Shown one piece after another: positions 1 to 10,924 of a stretch of 64,000 bases of DNA (positions are counted from its first letter, which is position 1; the number at the start of each line of letters is the position of its first letter). Below the pieces are notes generated by a model that saw only the letters and a program-made list of their open reading frames with translations, ran no database searches and was not told the DNA's origin. Source of the DNA: Meghimatium bilineatum (taxonomy: Eukaryota > Mollusca > Gastropoda > Stylommatophora > Philomycidae); assembly GCA_034231615.1 (NCBI GenBank), contig CM067317.1, positions 48,551,376 through 48,615,375 on the forward strand, written 5' to 3'. The position numbers and the translations under genes are program-made.

Positions 1-478
1 GATGTTGGTAGCACATGTACCTGTGATCAGCGTGAACACACCTTTAACAAATGTAACTGTGACTAGCTTGAACACACCTTTAATAAATGTAACTGTGTTT
101 AGCGTAAACAAAACTTTAATAAATGTAACTGTGTTTAGCATGAACATATCTTTAATAAATGTAACGGTGATTAGCTTGAACACACCTTTAACAAATGTAA
201 CTATGATTAGCTTGAACACACCTTTAATAAATGTAACTATGATTAGCTTCAACACACCTTTAACAAATGTAACTGTGACTAGCTTGAACACACCTTTAAC
301 AAATGTATCTGTTATCAACTTGAACACACCTTTAACAAATGTAACTGTGATTAGCTTGAACACACCTTTAATAAATGTAACTGTGACTAGCTTGAACACA
401 CCTTTAACAAATGTATCTGTTATCATTTTGAACACACCTTTAACAAATGTATCTGTGATCAGCTTGAACACGCTTCTA
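1..478. repeat. 36-bp minisatellite (about 13 copies)
   Basis: Tandem units of 36 bp built around ACCTTTAACAAATGTAACTG and TGACTAGCTTGAACAC. Because 36 is divisible by three and the unit lacks a stop in one frame, a 177-codon open frame runs through it with a 12-residue period. I see no sign that it is a real protein. The array begins at the window edge, so its full length is unknown. Confidence 0.95.
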
Positions 479-635
479 AAAATCAAGATATGTAAAAGAC
501 TAAAACAACTTAGAGGACTGACTTTATTGTACTAAGTAACCTTAAATGTAAAACCTTTCCCTCTCAACGAAACGACACATCACATGTAGCAGAAAACGAA
601 CAGATTAACTACTACGTCAGGAAGATTACGCATAT

Positions 636-1547
636 ACGTCAACTAGAGATATAAGATTACATTACCCACAGACTTCAAGTAGGGATATACGATCCCATTA
701 CATACAGACGTCAAGTAGGGATATACGATCCCATTACATACAGACGTCAAGTAGAGATATAAGATCCCATTACATACAGACGTCAAGTAGGGATATAAGA
801 TCCCATTACACACATACGTCAAGTAGGGATATAAGATCCCATTACATACAGACTTCAAGTAGGGATATACGATCCCATTACATACAGATGTCAAGTAGGG
901 ATATAAGATCCCATTACATACAGACTTCAAGTAGGGATATACGATCTCATTACATACAGACGTCAAGTAAGGATATAAGATCCCATTACATACAGACTTC
1001 AAGTAGGGATATAAGATCCCATTACACACATACGTCAAGTAGGGATATACGATCCCATTACATACAGACGTCAAGTAGAGATATAAGATCCCATTACATA
1101 CAGACGTCAAGTAGGGATATAATATCCTATTACACACAGACTTCAAGTAGGGATATAAGATCCAATTACACACAGACTAAAATTGGGATATAAGATCACA
1201 TTACACACAGATGTCAAGTAGGGATTTAAGATCCCATTACACACAGACTTCAAGTAGGGATATAAGATCCAATTACACACAGACTAAAATTGGGATATAA
1301 GATCACATTACACACAGACGTCAAGTAGGGATATAAGATCCTATTTCACACAGACTAAAATTGGGATATAAGATCACATTACACACAGACTTCAAGTAGG
1401 GATATAAGATCCTATTTCACACAGACTAAAATTGGGATATAAGATCACATTACACACATACTTCAAGTAGGGATATAAGATCCCATTACACACAGATTGA
1501 AATTGGGATATAAGATCACATTACACACAGACTTCAAGTAGGGATAT
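636..1547. repeat. 36/35-bp minisatellite (about 25 copies)
   Basis: Units around CAAGTAGGGATATAAGATCC with ATTACATACAGACGT. The first half is a simple 36-bp array. From about 1150 a second 35-bp variant containing AGACTAAAATTGGGATATAA alternates with the first and makes a two-unit higher-order repeat of about 71 bp. The 176-codon minus frame and the 101-codon plus frame are array translations. Confidence 0.95.
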
Positions 1548-1555
1548 AATCACGG

Positions 1556-2085
1556 CTACAATGAACAATTTATGATTAGCTTCAAGGCTAGAGAGAAGGT
1601 GGATCTACGGGTTTGATAAATGGAAATTCAGTTTGTCTATTTTCCCATACACAGCCTTCGTAATTTATGCAATATCAAAATAAAAGACTCAGTGAAGTCT
1701 TTATACTTATTTAAGAATCAGAATAGAGTATTATACAATTCAGACTACAGCATGTAATATTTTAGGAGATTAAGAACTAACGCATGCATGCATACCACGA
1801 TTATGTTGTACAGGTCTCGTTAGCGATATTTTATAAGTCTTTGATAGATATATATATATATATGTACAGATCGGATATATATTTTCATTGTAAATAGATA
1901 AATGCTCGTATTTCTTACATTTTCTTCTTGTATTTTTCTCAAAATCTTTCTTGTAAATACAACGAAGGCCAGAGAATGCAATGCATGGTTGACATTTTAG
2001 GTGCTGTATATGTGCCTTTCGGATGGAGACATCCAATTTCAGCAGAACATTTAGAATAATTTACTTTGATTTTATTTGGTATCGG
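1556..2085. other. AT-rich sequence, nothing recognised
   Basis: No coding signal, RNA gene or clear repeat is visible apart from a short TATATATA run near 1850. The 88-codon frames on the two strands here have no recognisable content. Confidence 0.5.
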
Positions 2086-2087
2086 TT

Positions 2088-2311
2088 ACTTCTTCTTGTG
2101 CGTTCGTTTTCAAATTCCTGCAGATTATTAGGTCGTAGTCAGAAGAATGGAATGTGTTGTGTCGATGTTTACAGCTTAGCTGGGCTATCTGCGCCGTTTT
2201 ACATGACAAATCCGGTTTCGGTATGGCGTCTGGGTCACTTTGACCAAATTTTGGATGGAACAGCCAACTCCACTCCTAAACCCCCATAGTCGCCTCGTAC
2301 GATATGCATGG
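2088..2311 (-). mobile_element. SINE A, 5'-truncated copy
   Basis: Diverged copy of the roughly 280-bp SINE described at 61759. The (AAG)n-tail side lies at the left (TTCTTCTTGTGCGTTCG) and the CGTACGATATGCATGG segment at the right. The 5' 60 bp or so is missing. It abuts an RNase H remnant on its right. Confidence 0.75.
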
Positions 2312-2622
2312 AACATTCAACATTCTCTGATTCAGATAGAGGGAGTTACAGCAGCACCTAATTGGTTGACAACTGATACATCAACATACTTGGTAATATC
2401 ACAGACTCTAAAAGTATGCTGCGCAAGATAGAAAAGCTCATGCTAAGAAAAGAACGGTGGGACTTATTGAAAAAAACTCATTTCTCCAGAGCATTACATG
2501 GATATACTGCCCTGGTCATGCTGGGGTTAGAAAACGAAAGAGCCGACTTATTGGCAGGCAATGTGGTGATAGACGGCACAGTGCCGAGAACTGATAAAGC
2601 AGACTTGATCAAGGCAGTACTA
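2312..2622 (+). pseudogene. LINE RNase H domain remnant
   Basis: Two overlapping frames read as a broken ribonuclease H domain of a non-LTR retrotransposon. The segment IEGVTAAPNWLTTDTSTYLV covers the helix carrying the catalytic Glu. It is followed, after a frameshift, by MLRKIEKLMLRKE and then HGYTALVMLGLENERADLLA, which matches the usual P-G-H-A-G-V-x-G-N-E-x-A-D-x-L motif with the Gly-His lost. The NERADLLAG part with the last Asp is intact. The same domain type occurs at 19432-20289. The element is dead: frameshifts, a missing active-site His and no RT upstream. Confidence 0.7.
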
Positions 2623-2712
2623 CATTCATTTGGTTGGTTTGGTTGGTTGGTTGCTGATCCAGCAGTCCATGGGCTCATGCCCTGTGAGCCAATGCCATTT
2701 GGGAATCGGCAA
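2622..2712 (-). repeat. Dispersed repeat D, (AACC)n-tailed
   Basis: About 80 bp nearly identical to 15078-15175: GTTGGTTGCTGATCCAGC then a segment with CCATGGGCTCATGCCC. Read on the minus strand it ends in an AACC repeat, as expected for the 3' tail of a retroposon. Confidence 0.6.
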
Positions 2713-2794
2713 CACAGATAAGGAAATACTTCTCGAAAAATGATATTATGTAATAATCTACGAAATTAAAGATATTCTTTTTCACAACAAATCT

Positions 2795-3390
2795 TTAGGC
2801 GGCATCTTCTTTTCTAGAACGAAATCTTCATTATTCATGTGACATCTTCTTTCTGGAATGTAGTCTTCGTATGTATGTGAAATCTTCTTTTCTAAAACGT
2901 AATCTTAACTGTGTATGTGACATATTCTTTTCTAGAACGTAGTCTTCATTATGTATGTGACATCTTCTTTCTAGAACGTAGTCATTATGCATGTGACATC
3001 TTCTGTTCTAGAACGTAGTCTTCATTATGTATGTGACATCTTCTTTCTAGAACGTAGTCTTCATTATGCATGTGACATCTTTCTAGAACGTAATCATTAT
3101 GCATGTTACATCTTTCTAGAACGTAGTCATTATGCATGTGACATCTTCTTTCTAGAACGTAGTCATTATGCATGTGACATCTTCTTTCTAGAACGTAGTC
3201 ATTATGCATGTGACATCTTCTTTCTAGAACGTAGTCTTCATTATGTATGTGACATCTTCTTTCTAGAACGTAGTCTTCATTATGCATGTGACATCTTTTC
3301 TAGAATGTAGTCTTGATTATGCACGTGACATCTTTCTAGAACGTAGTCTACTCTATTGCATATGACATCTTCTTTCTAGAATGTATTTTT
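2795..3390. repeat. 33-39-bp minisatellite derived from an RTE-like LINE end
   Basis: About 16 units around TTCTTTCTAGAACGTAGTC plus ATTATGCATGTGACAT, with 3- and 6-bp length variants. On the minus strand the unit reads HNEDYVLERRCH. The same peptide closes RTE-like LINE fragments elsewhere here (IHDEDYVLDRMSL near 21200; IEKNYVLERICQ near 17500). The array therefore appears to be an in-frame expansion of a LINE 3' coding end. Each unit carries an XbaI-type TCTAGA. Confidence 0.93.
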
Positions 3391-3460
3391 CTCTATGGAT
3401 GTTCTCAATTCCGTACTATTCTGGACGAGGTGACATATCACAGTAAAGGACATCTTTAAA
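3391..3460 (-). pseudogene. RTE-like LINE C-terminal stub beside its expanded array
   Basis: Reads on the minus strand as a diverged ...IENIHREKYILERRCHM, equivalent to the end of the RTE-like fragments at 17.5, 21.2 and 49.3 kb. It runs directly into the 33-39-bp array. It is too short to assign beyond the family. Confidence 0.6.
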
Positions 3461-3462
3461 CT

Positions 3463-3741
3463 TTCTCTTCTTCTTCTTCTTCTTCTGTGTTTCATTTTAA
3501 ACTCCTGCACATTAGCTGGTTGTAGTACGGCGAATGCAATGCGCCGTATCATGATCTACAGCTCTGCTGCTACATCTGCGCTTTTCGGTCTGACATGTCT
3601 TAGTTCATGATGGCGCTAAGGTCACTTTTATCCTATATGGGATGACAAAACCAGATTCACCCGGTAACATCGTAAGACATTAAGGAAGGTCAACAGTGTT
3701 GTTATTGTTTGCTCTCCATTCCGACCCCGACAATGCACAGG
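3463..3741 (-). mobile_element. SINE A, diverged copy
   Basis: Copy with a (CTT)n run at the left (the AAG tail in reverse) and an altered 5' end CCCCGACAATGCACAGG at the right. The landmarks GCGCTTTTCGGTCTGACA and CCTATATGGGATGA are recognisable. Roughly full length but strongly diverged. Confidence 0.75.
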
Positions 3742-3854
3742 AGTTTCAACAATTTGACAAGTCTCTTATCCATCGTTGTCTTTGACGACCCTTACGTTTG
3801 TTGCCAGATACGATGCCTTTCGTTACTTATTAATTTTTCCACGTGGTTACGTCT

Positions 3855-4042
3855 CTTATATCACGTTCTATAAGAAGACATTGGAGTTACCTAGGACATG
3901 TACTTAGAATGGCTGATAACAGACTTCTTAATACTACCATGTAGAAGGCAGAAGAGGACAAAATATCACTCAAAAGAAAAACAGAACAATCGAGTGAGAA
4001 ATATCAACATTGGCATAGAAGATACACAAGAATTATAACAAC
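3855..4042 (+). pseudogene. LINE tail of the LCTLFGAEGT family
   Basis: Reads IRRHWSYLGHVLRMADNRLL followed by a charged stretch, matching the end of non-LTR retrotransposon ORFs at 26.4, 41.4 and 55.5 kb (for example RKRRWSYIGHVLRADTNRI). A stop codon and frameshifts break it. It leads without a gap into the minisatellite at 4043, whose unit encodes the next part of the same protein tail. Confidence 0.7.
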
Positions 4043-4885
4043 TTGCAACTAGGACCATGGAAAGAAATGATTATAGCCATGTGTACCATCTTTGAAGCAC
4101 AACTAGGAGCATGGAAAGAAATGACTACATCCCTGTAACATCTTTGAACACAACTAGGAGCATGGAAAGAAATGACTACATCCCTGTAACATCTTTGAAC
4201 ACAACTAGGACCATGGAAAGAAATGATTATAGCCATGTGTACCATCTTTGAAGCACAACTAGGAGCATGGAAAGAAATGACTACATCCCTGTAACATCTT
4301 TGAACACAACTAGGAGCATGGAAAGAAATGACTACATCCCTGTAACATCTTTGAACACAACTAGGAGCATGGAAAGAAATGACTACATCCCTGTGTACCA
4401 TCTTTGAATCACAACTAGGAGCATGGAAAGAAATGACTACATCCCTGTAACATCTTTGAACACAACTAGGAGCATGGAAAGAAATGACTACATCCCTGTA
4501 ACATCTTTGAACACAACTAGGAGCATGGAAAGAAATGACTACATCCCTGTAACATCTTTGAATCACAACTAGGAGCATGTAAAGAAATGACCACATCCCT
4601 GTAACATCTTTGAACACAACTAGGAGCATGGAAAGAAATGACTACATCCCTGTGTACCATCTTTGAATCACAACTAGGAGCATGGAAAGAAATGACTACA
4701 TCCCTGTAACATCTTTGAACACAACTAGGAGCATGGAAAGAAATGACCACATCCCTGTACCATCTTTGAATCACAACTAGGAGCATGGAAAGAAATGACC
4801 ACATCCCTGTACCATCTTTGAATCACAACTAGGAGCATGGAAAGAAATGACTACATCCCTGTGTACCATCATTGAAGAACAACCA
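4043..4885. repeat. 51/54-bp minisatellite derived from a LINE 3' end
   Basis: About 16 units around AACTAGGAGCATGGAAAGAA and GACTACATCCCTGTAACATC. Length variants of 51 and 54 bp differ by an extra codon (GTGTACC versus GTAACA). In the + frame that continues the upstream LINE tail, the first unit reads PWKEMIIAMCTIFEAQL. This parallels the ends of related copies (SALCAAYRSGGT at 26.8 kb, SALYTVFGAEGI at 18.3 kb, SDLCTLFGAEGT at 8.4 kb). The 198- and 95-codon minus frames are array shadows. Confidence 0.93.
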
Positions 4886-4894
4886 ACTTTTTTC

Positions 4895-5005
4895 AATATT
4901 TAGTTGCTACTCTTTGATTCGTCTTTTTTTTTTGCTGTTCATGGTATTCTCAAAATCCTCCTGCGACATCCATTTCGAAGACAGCAATTATCTGTAAACC
5001 ACTAC
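4895..5005 (-). pseudogene. RTE-like LINE fragment
   Basis: Reverse reading gives a frameshifted version of the (M-W-x-Y-R-R-I-L-R-I-P-W-T-A-K-K) motif common to the post-RT region of RTE-like ORFs. Compare the cleaner copy at 47970-48227. Very short. Confidence 0.5.
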
Positions 5006-5421
5006 ATCAGCCAATTTGATCGTTATTCTAAAACTTTCTTAAAACCTATTATTAGGGTATCGATACATCTCTAAGTATCGTCTACAACTAAGTGATACAA
5101 TGAAGATTGTCTGAGACCGCTATAGGAAACATCAGATACGAGTGTTGAGAATAGGTATTTAAAATATCGATATGCCTTTTAAGTATTTCAAACAACTTAA
5201 GTTCTACGTTGCAGCTTATTTATAAATCGTATGACGCATTTGAAAGAGGTTTAATATCATATAGAAGCATCGACGATTTATTATTGGTCGAAGAGGGAAA
5301 ACGTGTCGACTGTAGTTGCGAGGCAAATGGGTGCTAATTGAGCTGGTTCAAATTCCGTTTGCCGCATTATGATTTTTCTTGAAGGAAAATAATAAGTAAT
5401 GTACTGCTTTTATACCCGATA

Positions 5422-5674
5422 GAGGAGCAAAGTATAGTGACACTGTTACCTGCAAGCATGTCGAAAGGATGCGACTAAGGAGGTTTTGGGGGTGAATTGT
5501 AGCTGTCCCATCCCGTTTAGGTCAAGTGACTGATACTGAAGTCGGATGTGTCATACCTAAAGGTGCAGATATCGCAGCCAAGCTGTAAACTATTTACCAC
5601 AACACATTCCGTTCTCCGGACTACATCCTGCTAACCTACTGGAGTTGGAGAGCGAACGTAATAGAATAAGAAGT
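5422..5674 (+). mobile_element. SINE A, 5'-truncated copy
   Basis: Sense-oriented copy. Landmarks GCGACTAAGGAGGTTTTGGG, GAAGTCGGATGTGTCA, GCAGATATCGCAGCC and TTCCGTTCTCCGGACTACAT are all present. The first 40 or so bases and a clean AAG tail are missing. Confidence 0.8.
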
Positions 5675-5679
5675 CTTCT

Positions 5680-6145
5680 GATGTTAAAAAAACTTTTTCG
5701 ACGACTAGCGACATAAATTGCAACTTCCTTTTGAACTTCGTAAGACTGAGGGGTATTGAACCCATTCATGTTTCCTACTTGAATTTACGTTTGTACTTCA
5801 AGGACTAAATGAAATCAAACAGATCTTTACTTTCATCTATATGGTCAAGATTGGCCCCTTCCTGACGATCACTTATAAATTTGGCCCACCGACAAGCAAC
5901 AGTTGCTCACCACTGGTCAGAATATACGGAAGATGATAAAACAATAATAATAATAATAATACGACCCAGAACCAGTCAGGATCGTAGGTGTGGCACACTG
6001 GTAACATGCACAATATTCATCTATCTTCAGCTATTCAAAGGAGTGTAATAAAAAAAAAGCATGAATAGGCCATTCCTTGATGCTATCAATACATCATTTT
6101 TCTTGCCACCTCTTATGATTCTTATTTTTAGCTTGCTTGTAAGTT
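5680..6145. other. Unassigned AT-rich sequence
   Basis: No gene recognised. It contains a short (AAT)n run near 5945 and an A-rich stretch near 6050. Confidence 0.5.
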
Positions 6146-6149
6146 GTTT

Positions 6150-7310
6150 TGATGTCAATATCTTCCTCATGTCAATTAAATTACTTTTAGCCATTAATAT
6201 TCTCCTTTTAATATATGTTTCACAATAGTTATCATTTTGTGATTATGTGTCCAAGATATTGACAATGTTCTACTTGTTGTAGTTTCTCTCCATACATTTT
6301 TATGTTTATCACCTATTCTTCTGTGTCTGTGCTGATTATCGGATGTTTATTGCTAGTTCATATTCATTACTTGATTTATCGATTTGATCTATTAGTCTTT
6401 GTAGTTCATGTTAACTTTCTGCTAAAATAACAGTGTCTTCTGCATATCTCAGGTTATTTATTTATTTCCCACTGATCGTGAGTCCTGACATTTCTACTAT
6501 ACGTTTAAAAATATTTTCTGTATGGATATGAAATAGACTTGGTGATAAAATACATCCTTGTCTTACCCCTCTTTATTTCTATGTATGGAGAGTAGCTGTT
6601 TTCACACCTTATTGATTCCATTTGTTCCCAATTTATAATTCTAATCAGTCTTATGTATTTTCCATCTATACCTATTTCTTGAAGTCATTCAATATATTGT
6701 TCATGTTGGACTCTGTCAAAGCTCTTGCTGTAGTCTATGAAGCAAATACATATACTTTTTGGACTTCTATATATTTATCTATCAAGAGTCGGATATTATG
6801 TATAGCATCATTGGTTCTTTTGTTTTTCCTAGAACCGAATTGCTCTTCACCGACTTCAACGTCTATCTCTTTAATTGTTTCATGTATTGTCGTGAGGAGT
6901 ATTTTATTTATGTGGCTCACCAAACTTATTGTTTTGTATATTCTGTACAGTCCACAGCCCTGGGCTTCTTGGGTAGTGGTATGAATATTGATGATTTTTT
7001 GGTCCTTATGTATGTGACCTGTTTCATTTATGTCATTGCAATGTTCTTTGATAGTTTCCAGACCAAATTTATCTAGAATTTTTATATGTCTGCTGTTATG
7101 TTGTCGGAGTCTGCAGCCTTCCCACATTTTATTGATTTTATTGCTTTTTCTACTTCAGCTTTCAGTATTGCTGGTCAATCATTGTTTTGTATTGTTGGTT
7201 TTGTGTTCCATGCTCATCAAACAGGTCTGTCACATAAGTTTTATAGAAAGGTAGTATTTATTAAATTCTGCATTTTTGTTGTAATTTATTCACAATTCTG
7301 ACAGTTTGCC
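6150..7310 (-). pseudogene. RTE-like LINE reverse transcriptase fragment
   Basis: Minus-strand remnant of an RT domain. The best frame (7127 to 6735) contains ISLVSHINKILLTTIHETIK and EEQFGSRKNKRTNDAIHNIR, corresponding to RT motifs 1-2. Frameshifted continuations toward lower coordinates give a VRQGCILSP-like motif B and a motif C reading RYAEDTVIL, so the first catalytic Asp of the YADD box is Glu. A paralogous segment lies at 45400-46440 in the same orientation. Many stops are present; no endonuclease is seen. Confidence 0.75.
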
Positions 7311-7369
7311 GTTTTCTAACACTTATTTTGAAATTAAACAGTTACAAACCATCTAGCAACACTGTGTAT

Positions 7370-8030
7370 GAACCATTGTTGAAGTATACTGTTGCACTTT
7401 ACGGTTAGGTTTCCTGGATATGAATCCATGGTGAAGTATTTTGTTGTACTTTACAAGTTAGGTTTCCTGGATATGAATCCATGGTGAAGTATTTTGTTGT
7501 ACTTTACAAGTTACCTGGATATGAATCCATGGTGAAGTATTTTGTTGTACTTTACAAGTTAGGTTTCCTGGATATGAATCCATGGTGAAGTATTTTGTTG
7601 TACTTTACAAGTTACCTGGATATGAATCCATGGTGAAGTATTTTGTTGTACTTTACAAGTTAGGTTTCCTGGAAATGAATCCATGGTGAAGTATTTTGTT
7701 GTACTTTACAAGTTAGGTTTCCTGGATATGAATCCATGGTGAAGTATTTTGTTGTACTTTACAAGTTAGGTTTCCTGGATATGAATCCATGGTGAAGTAT
7801 TTTGTTGTACTTTACAAGTTACCTGGATATGAATCCATGGTGAAGTATTTTGTTGTACTTTACAAGTTAGGTTTCCTGGAAATGAATCCATGGTGAAGTA
7901 TTTTGTTGTACTTTACAAGTTAGGTTTCCTGGATATGAATCCATGGTGAAGTATTTTGTTGTACTTTACAAGTTAGGTTTCCTGGATATGAATCCATGGT
8001 GAAGTATTTTGTTGTACTTTACGGTTCAAT
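7370..8030. repeat. 48/53-bp minisatellite with higher-order structure
   Basis: About 12 units around GAATCCATGGTGAAGTATTT and GTTGTACTTTACAAGTTA. Long units (53 bp, ...GTTAGGTTTCCT) and short units (48 bp, ...GTTACCT) occur, with GGATATG or GGAAATG variants. The order short-T, long-T, long-A, long-T repeats twice from about 7570, a four-unit higher-order repeat of about 207 bp with almost no internal divergence. Confidence 0.95.
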
Positions 8031-8164
8031 TAATTGAGTATGAACCCTTGTTACAGAATTTAGTTGCAATTTACGGTTAATTTTTTAAAATATAACACTA
8101 TCTGTAACGCTTTATCTTTGGTATCCGATAAAATATCAGCTTTGCTGGTAAAATTACAGTTATC

Positions 8165-8405
8165 AATTTCTATTCATCCATCCTGCGACCCATCTATTTA
8201 TCAATCGATCAATCAATCAATCCATCCAGCTATATATATATATTTCTGTCCGTCCGTCCTCTGTCTTTCAGTATATATATCCATATATACATAAACCCAT
8301 CTATCTAACCATCCATCCATCCAGCTATTCATTTATTCATACAGCCATCTATCCGTCCGTCAGACACATTCCATGAGTATATCGTGTCTATCTATCTATC
8401 TACCT
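8165..8405. repeat. Tetranucleotide-rich low-complexity tract
   Basis: Interrupted ATCC/ATCA, TATA and CTAT runs, including CATCCATCCATCCA and CTATCTATCTA. No gene content. Confidence 0.85.
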
Positions 8406-8590
8406 ATCTATGTTCCTTCAGCTCCGAACAAGGTGCATAGGTCGGAAGTCAGAGTTTTCCAGTTAGAACGATGTGATGCTACTGTACACACATGAACATG
8501 AAAACAGTGAGATACAGATGGAGACCAAAAAGAAGACGGATTAAAGGAGTTACCAACATTCTGAGACATCGCAATTTTACTGCATATCAA
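8405..8590 (-). pseudogene. LINE tail, LCTLFGAEGT family
   Basis: The minus frame ends ASHRSNWKTLTSDLCTLFGAEGT followed by a stop. The final LCTLFGAEGT block recurs in altered form at 18.3 kb (LYTVFGAEGI) and 26.8 kb (LCAAYRSGGT). The upstream DNA also matches the 18.24-kb copy. It is only the terminal 60 codons of a non-LTR retrotransposon ORF and is not expected to be functional. Confidence 0.6.
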
Positions 8591-8654
8591 GCGACCACAC
8601 TTATAGTTCGAAAACCTATCTTAATTCAATCCTGCGACTCCTTACGTCAAAAGT

Positions 8655-8785
8655 ATAGAAAATAGATAGATATATAGACAGACAGACAGACAGACATACA
8701 TACAGACCGACATACAGACAAACAGACAGACAGACAAAAAGACAGACAGACATATAGATAGATAGATAGATAGATAGATGCTACT
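8655..8785. repeat. (CAGA)n/(GATA)n microsatellite
   Basis: Imperfect GACAGACAGACAGACA followed by ATAGATAGATAGATAG. The minus 69-codon frame over it is spurious. Confidence 0.95.
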
Positions 8786-8989
8786 ATGTGTAGCACAGTT
8801 CTATAGCAGTTTCTAAATAATTTGTAAATGTTATATGAAGGGAATAGAGATAACACGTTAAATTAATGGAGCTAGTAGGCCGGTTACTTTTAATGTCGTG
8901 CTACTACAGTTGCTAAGATTCATTCTTTAAGATTAACGAACTATTTAATTGCAATAAATATCTTTCTGAACATATGATCCTACTAAAGA

Positions 8990-9547
8990 ACGTTAAACAC
9001 CTTATATCTGAACACGTTATATATGATCCTAATAAACACGTTATAGCTAATCCCCCAAAAACATGTTATATCTGATCCTATTAAAACACGTTATATCGGA
9101 TCCTACCAATGAACGCTATATCTGATCCTACTAAAACATGTTATATCTGATCCTACTGAAACACGTTATATCTGATCCTACTGAAACACGTTATATCTGA
9201 TCCTAATTAAACACGTTAAATCAGATCCTACTAGTGAACGTTATATCTGATCCTACTAAAACCCCTTATATATGATCCTACTAAAACACCTTATATCTGA
9301 TCCTACTAAAACACGTTATAGCTGATCCCAATAAAACACGTTATATCTGATCCTACTAAAACACGTTATATCTGATCCTACTAAAACACGTTATATCTGA
9401 TCCTACTAAAGAACGTTATATCTGATCCTACTAAAACACGTTATATCTGATCCTACTAAAACACGTTATATCTGATCCTACTAAAACACGTTATATCTGA
9501 TCCTACTAAAGAACGTTATATCTGATCCTACTAAAGAACGTTATAAC
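8990..9547. repeat. 25-bp minisatellite (about 22 copies)
   Basis: Units around AAACACGTTATATCTGATCC. Some units carry GAACGTTATA in place of ACACGTTATA. Several adjacent units are identical. Confidence 0.95.
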
Positions 9548-9549
9548 AA

Positions 9550-10040
9550 GCAAGGGGTTGCCCATAAACTGCATCTACAATTAGGGACAAAAGGAAGCTG
9601 TGTCTGAAAATGATTGATAATTGTTGGCTAGGGGGAGATTTATAATAATTTCATCTTTGTCAAAAGTTTACGTCAACAATACTGTGTTATTGTATACACG
9701 AATTAATTAGTTTAAATTTGAAATAGTTTTCTAAATCGAGAAACAAATCATGTAATGTTATCACTCTTGTGTTTGTGCTAAAATAATTGGGTGTTTGGGG
9801 GGGGGAGGGGGGTTTACAGACTATTTACTTTATATATAATTATTATGCATGAGGTGGGTCCTGATTTCTTGACAGTTTCTAACAGGGGGGAGGGGGTGTG
9901 ATGAGGGAGTCAGAGTTTGCCAAACAATTATTGATGTTATTAACTTTCAGCCAGAAAGATAACTTGTTTTTTACCATATAAAGAGACAAGATAACATGAA
10001 ACACGAATAATGTAAGGTATGACAGCTGACAACAGCGAGA
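9550..10040. other. Unassigned sequence with two G-runs
   Basis: No gene recognised. Two guanine-rich runs occur near 9798-9812 and 9884-9898. Similar G-runs recur at 12967, 14873, 20858, 29443 and 54586. Confidence 0.5.
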
Positions 10041-10041
10041 A

Positions 10042-10275
10042 TAAACTTTCCTTACTGCATGTTTTCATGTGAAGGAAAGCAGGCAAGCTTTCTATGGGCT
10101 CTGGAAATACAGGCCCTTTGCCATAGCAGACGCCGCAACATGTACAAGAAGGATTTTGATTGTACCTCCGAAAGAAAAAAGTCAAGTCTCGTTGATTGAA
10201 CCAGGGACCACACATGTCTCAGGACGGCATTCTAACCACACTGTCATGCGCTCCAATGGCCGCACAACATGGGTA
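10042..10275 (-). mobile_element. tRNA-headed SINE (family E)
   Basis: On the minus strand a tRNA-like head is visible: an A-box-like GTGTGGTTAGAATGCC (about 10230-10245) and a B-box-like GGTTCAATCAA (10192-10202). A body follows with GGCAAAGGGCCTGTATTTCC and GAAAACATGCAGTAAGGAA. A second copy lies at 40650-40840 in the same orientation. The + 77-codon and - 91-codon frames are incidental. Confidence 0.7.
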
Positions 10276-10489
10276 ATCACCGCACAAAATAAGGTGGAAT
10301 AGAAAGATCTTAGATTTTTAAACATATCATCGGAAGCGATATGTGATCTTGTCCAGAATCGTGATGATTTAGGTAGTGATGACCATTTGTGACTTCCTTT
10401 TTATGCAATTCAGACCCTGTGTAATAGTTCATAGATGGCTAATTAGCAATATAGTGTTCCGCTAGGTTGTTGGACAGATTGAGCATCGG

Positions 10490-10918
10490 ATTGTCACCTT
10501 CCCATGTGTCATGTAGCTCTGTTCATGCAACCATCTTCCCATGTTTCATGTAGCTCTGTTCGTGCAACCATCTTCCCATGTGTCATTTAGCTCTGTTTGT
10601 GCAACCATCTTCCCATGTTAATGTAGCTCTGTTCATGCAACCATCTTCCCATGTTTCATTTAGCTCTGTTCGTGCAACCATCTTCCCATGTGTCATGTAG
10701 CTCTGTTTGTGCAACCATCTTCCCATGTTAATGTAGCTCTGTTTGTGCAACCATCTTCCCATGTTAATGTAGCTCTGTGCAACCATCTTCCCATGTTAAT
10801 GTAGCTCTGTTCACACAACCATCCTCCCATGTGTCATGAGGTTCTGTTCATGCAACCATCTTCCCATGTCTTATTAACTCTTTTCGTGCAACCATCTTCC
10901 CATGTCTCATGGTTAATG
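10490..10918. repeat. 31-37-bp minisatellite (about 12 copies)
   Basis: Units around CAACCATCTTCCCATGT followed by TCATGTAGCTCTGTTCGTG. Variants lack the TTCGTG or GTGTC parts. The minus 67-codon frame is a shadow. Confidence 0.95.
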
Positions 10919-10924
10919 TCAAAG

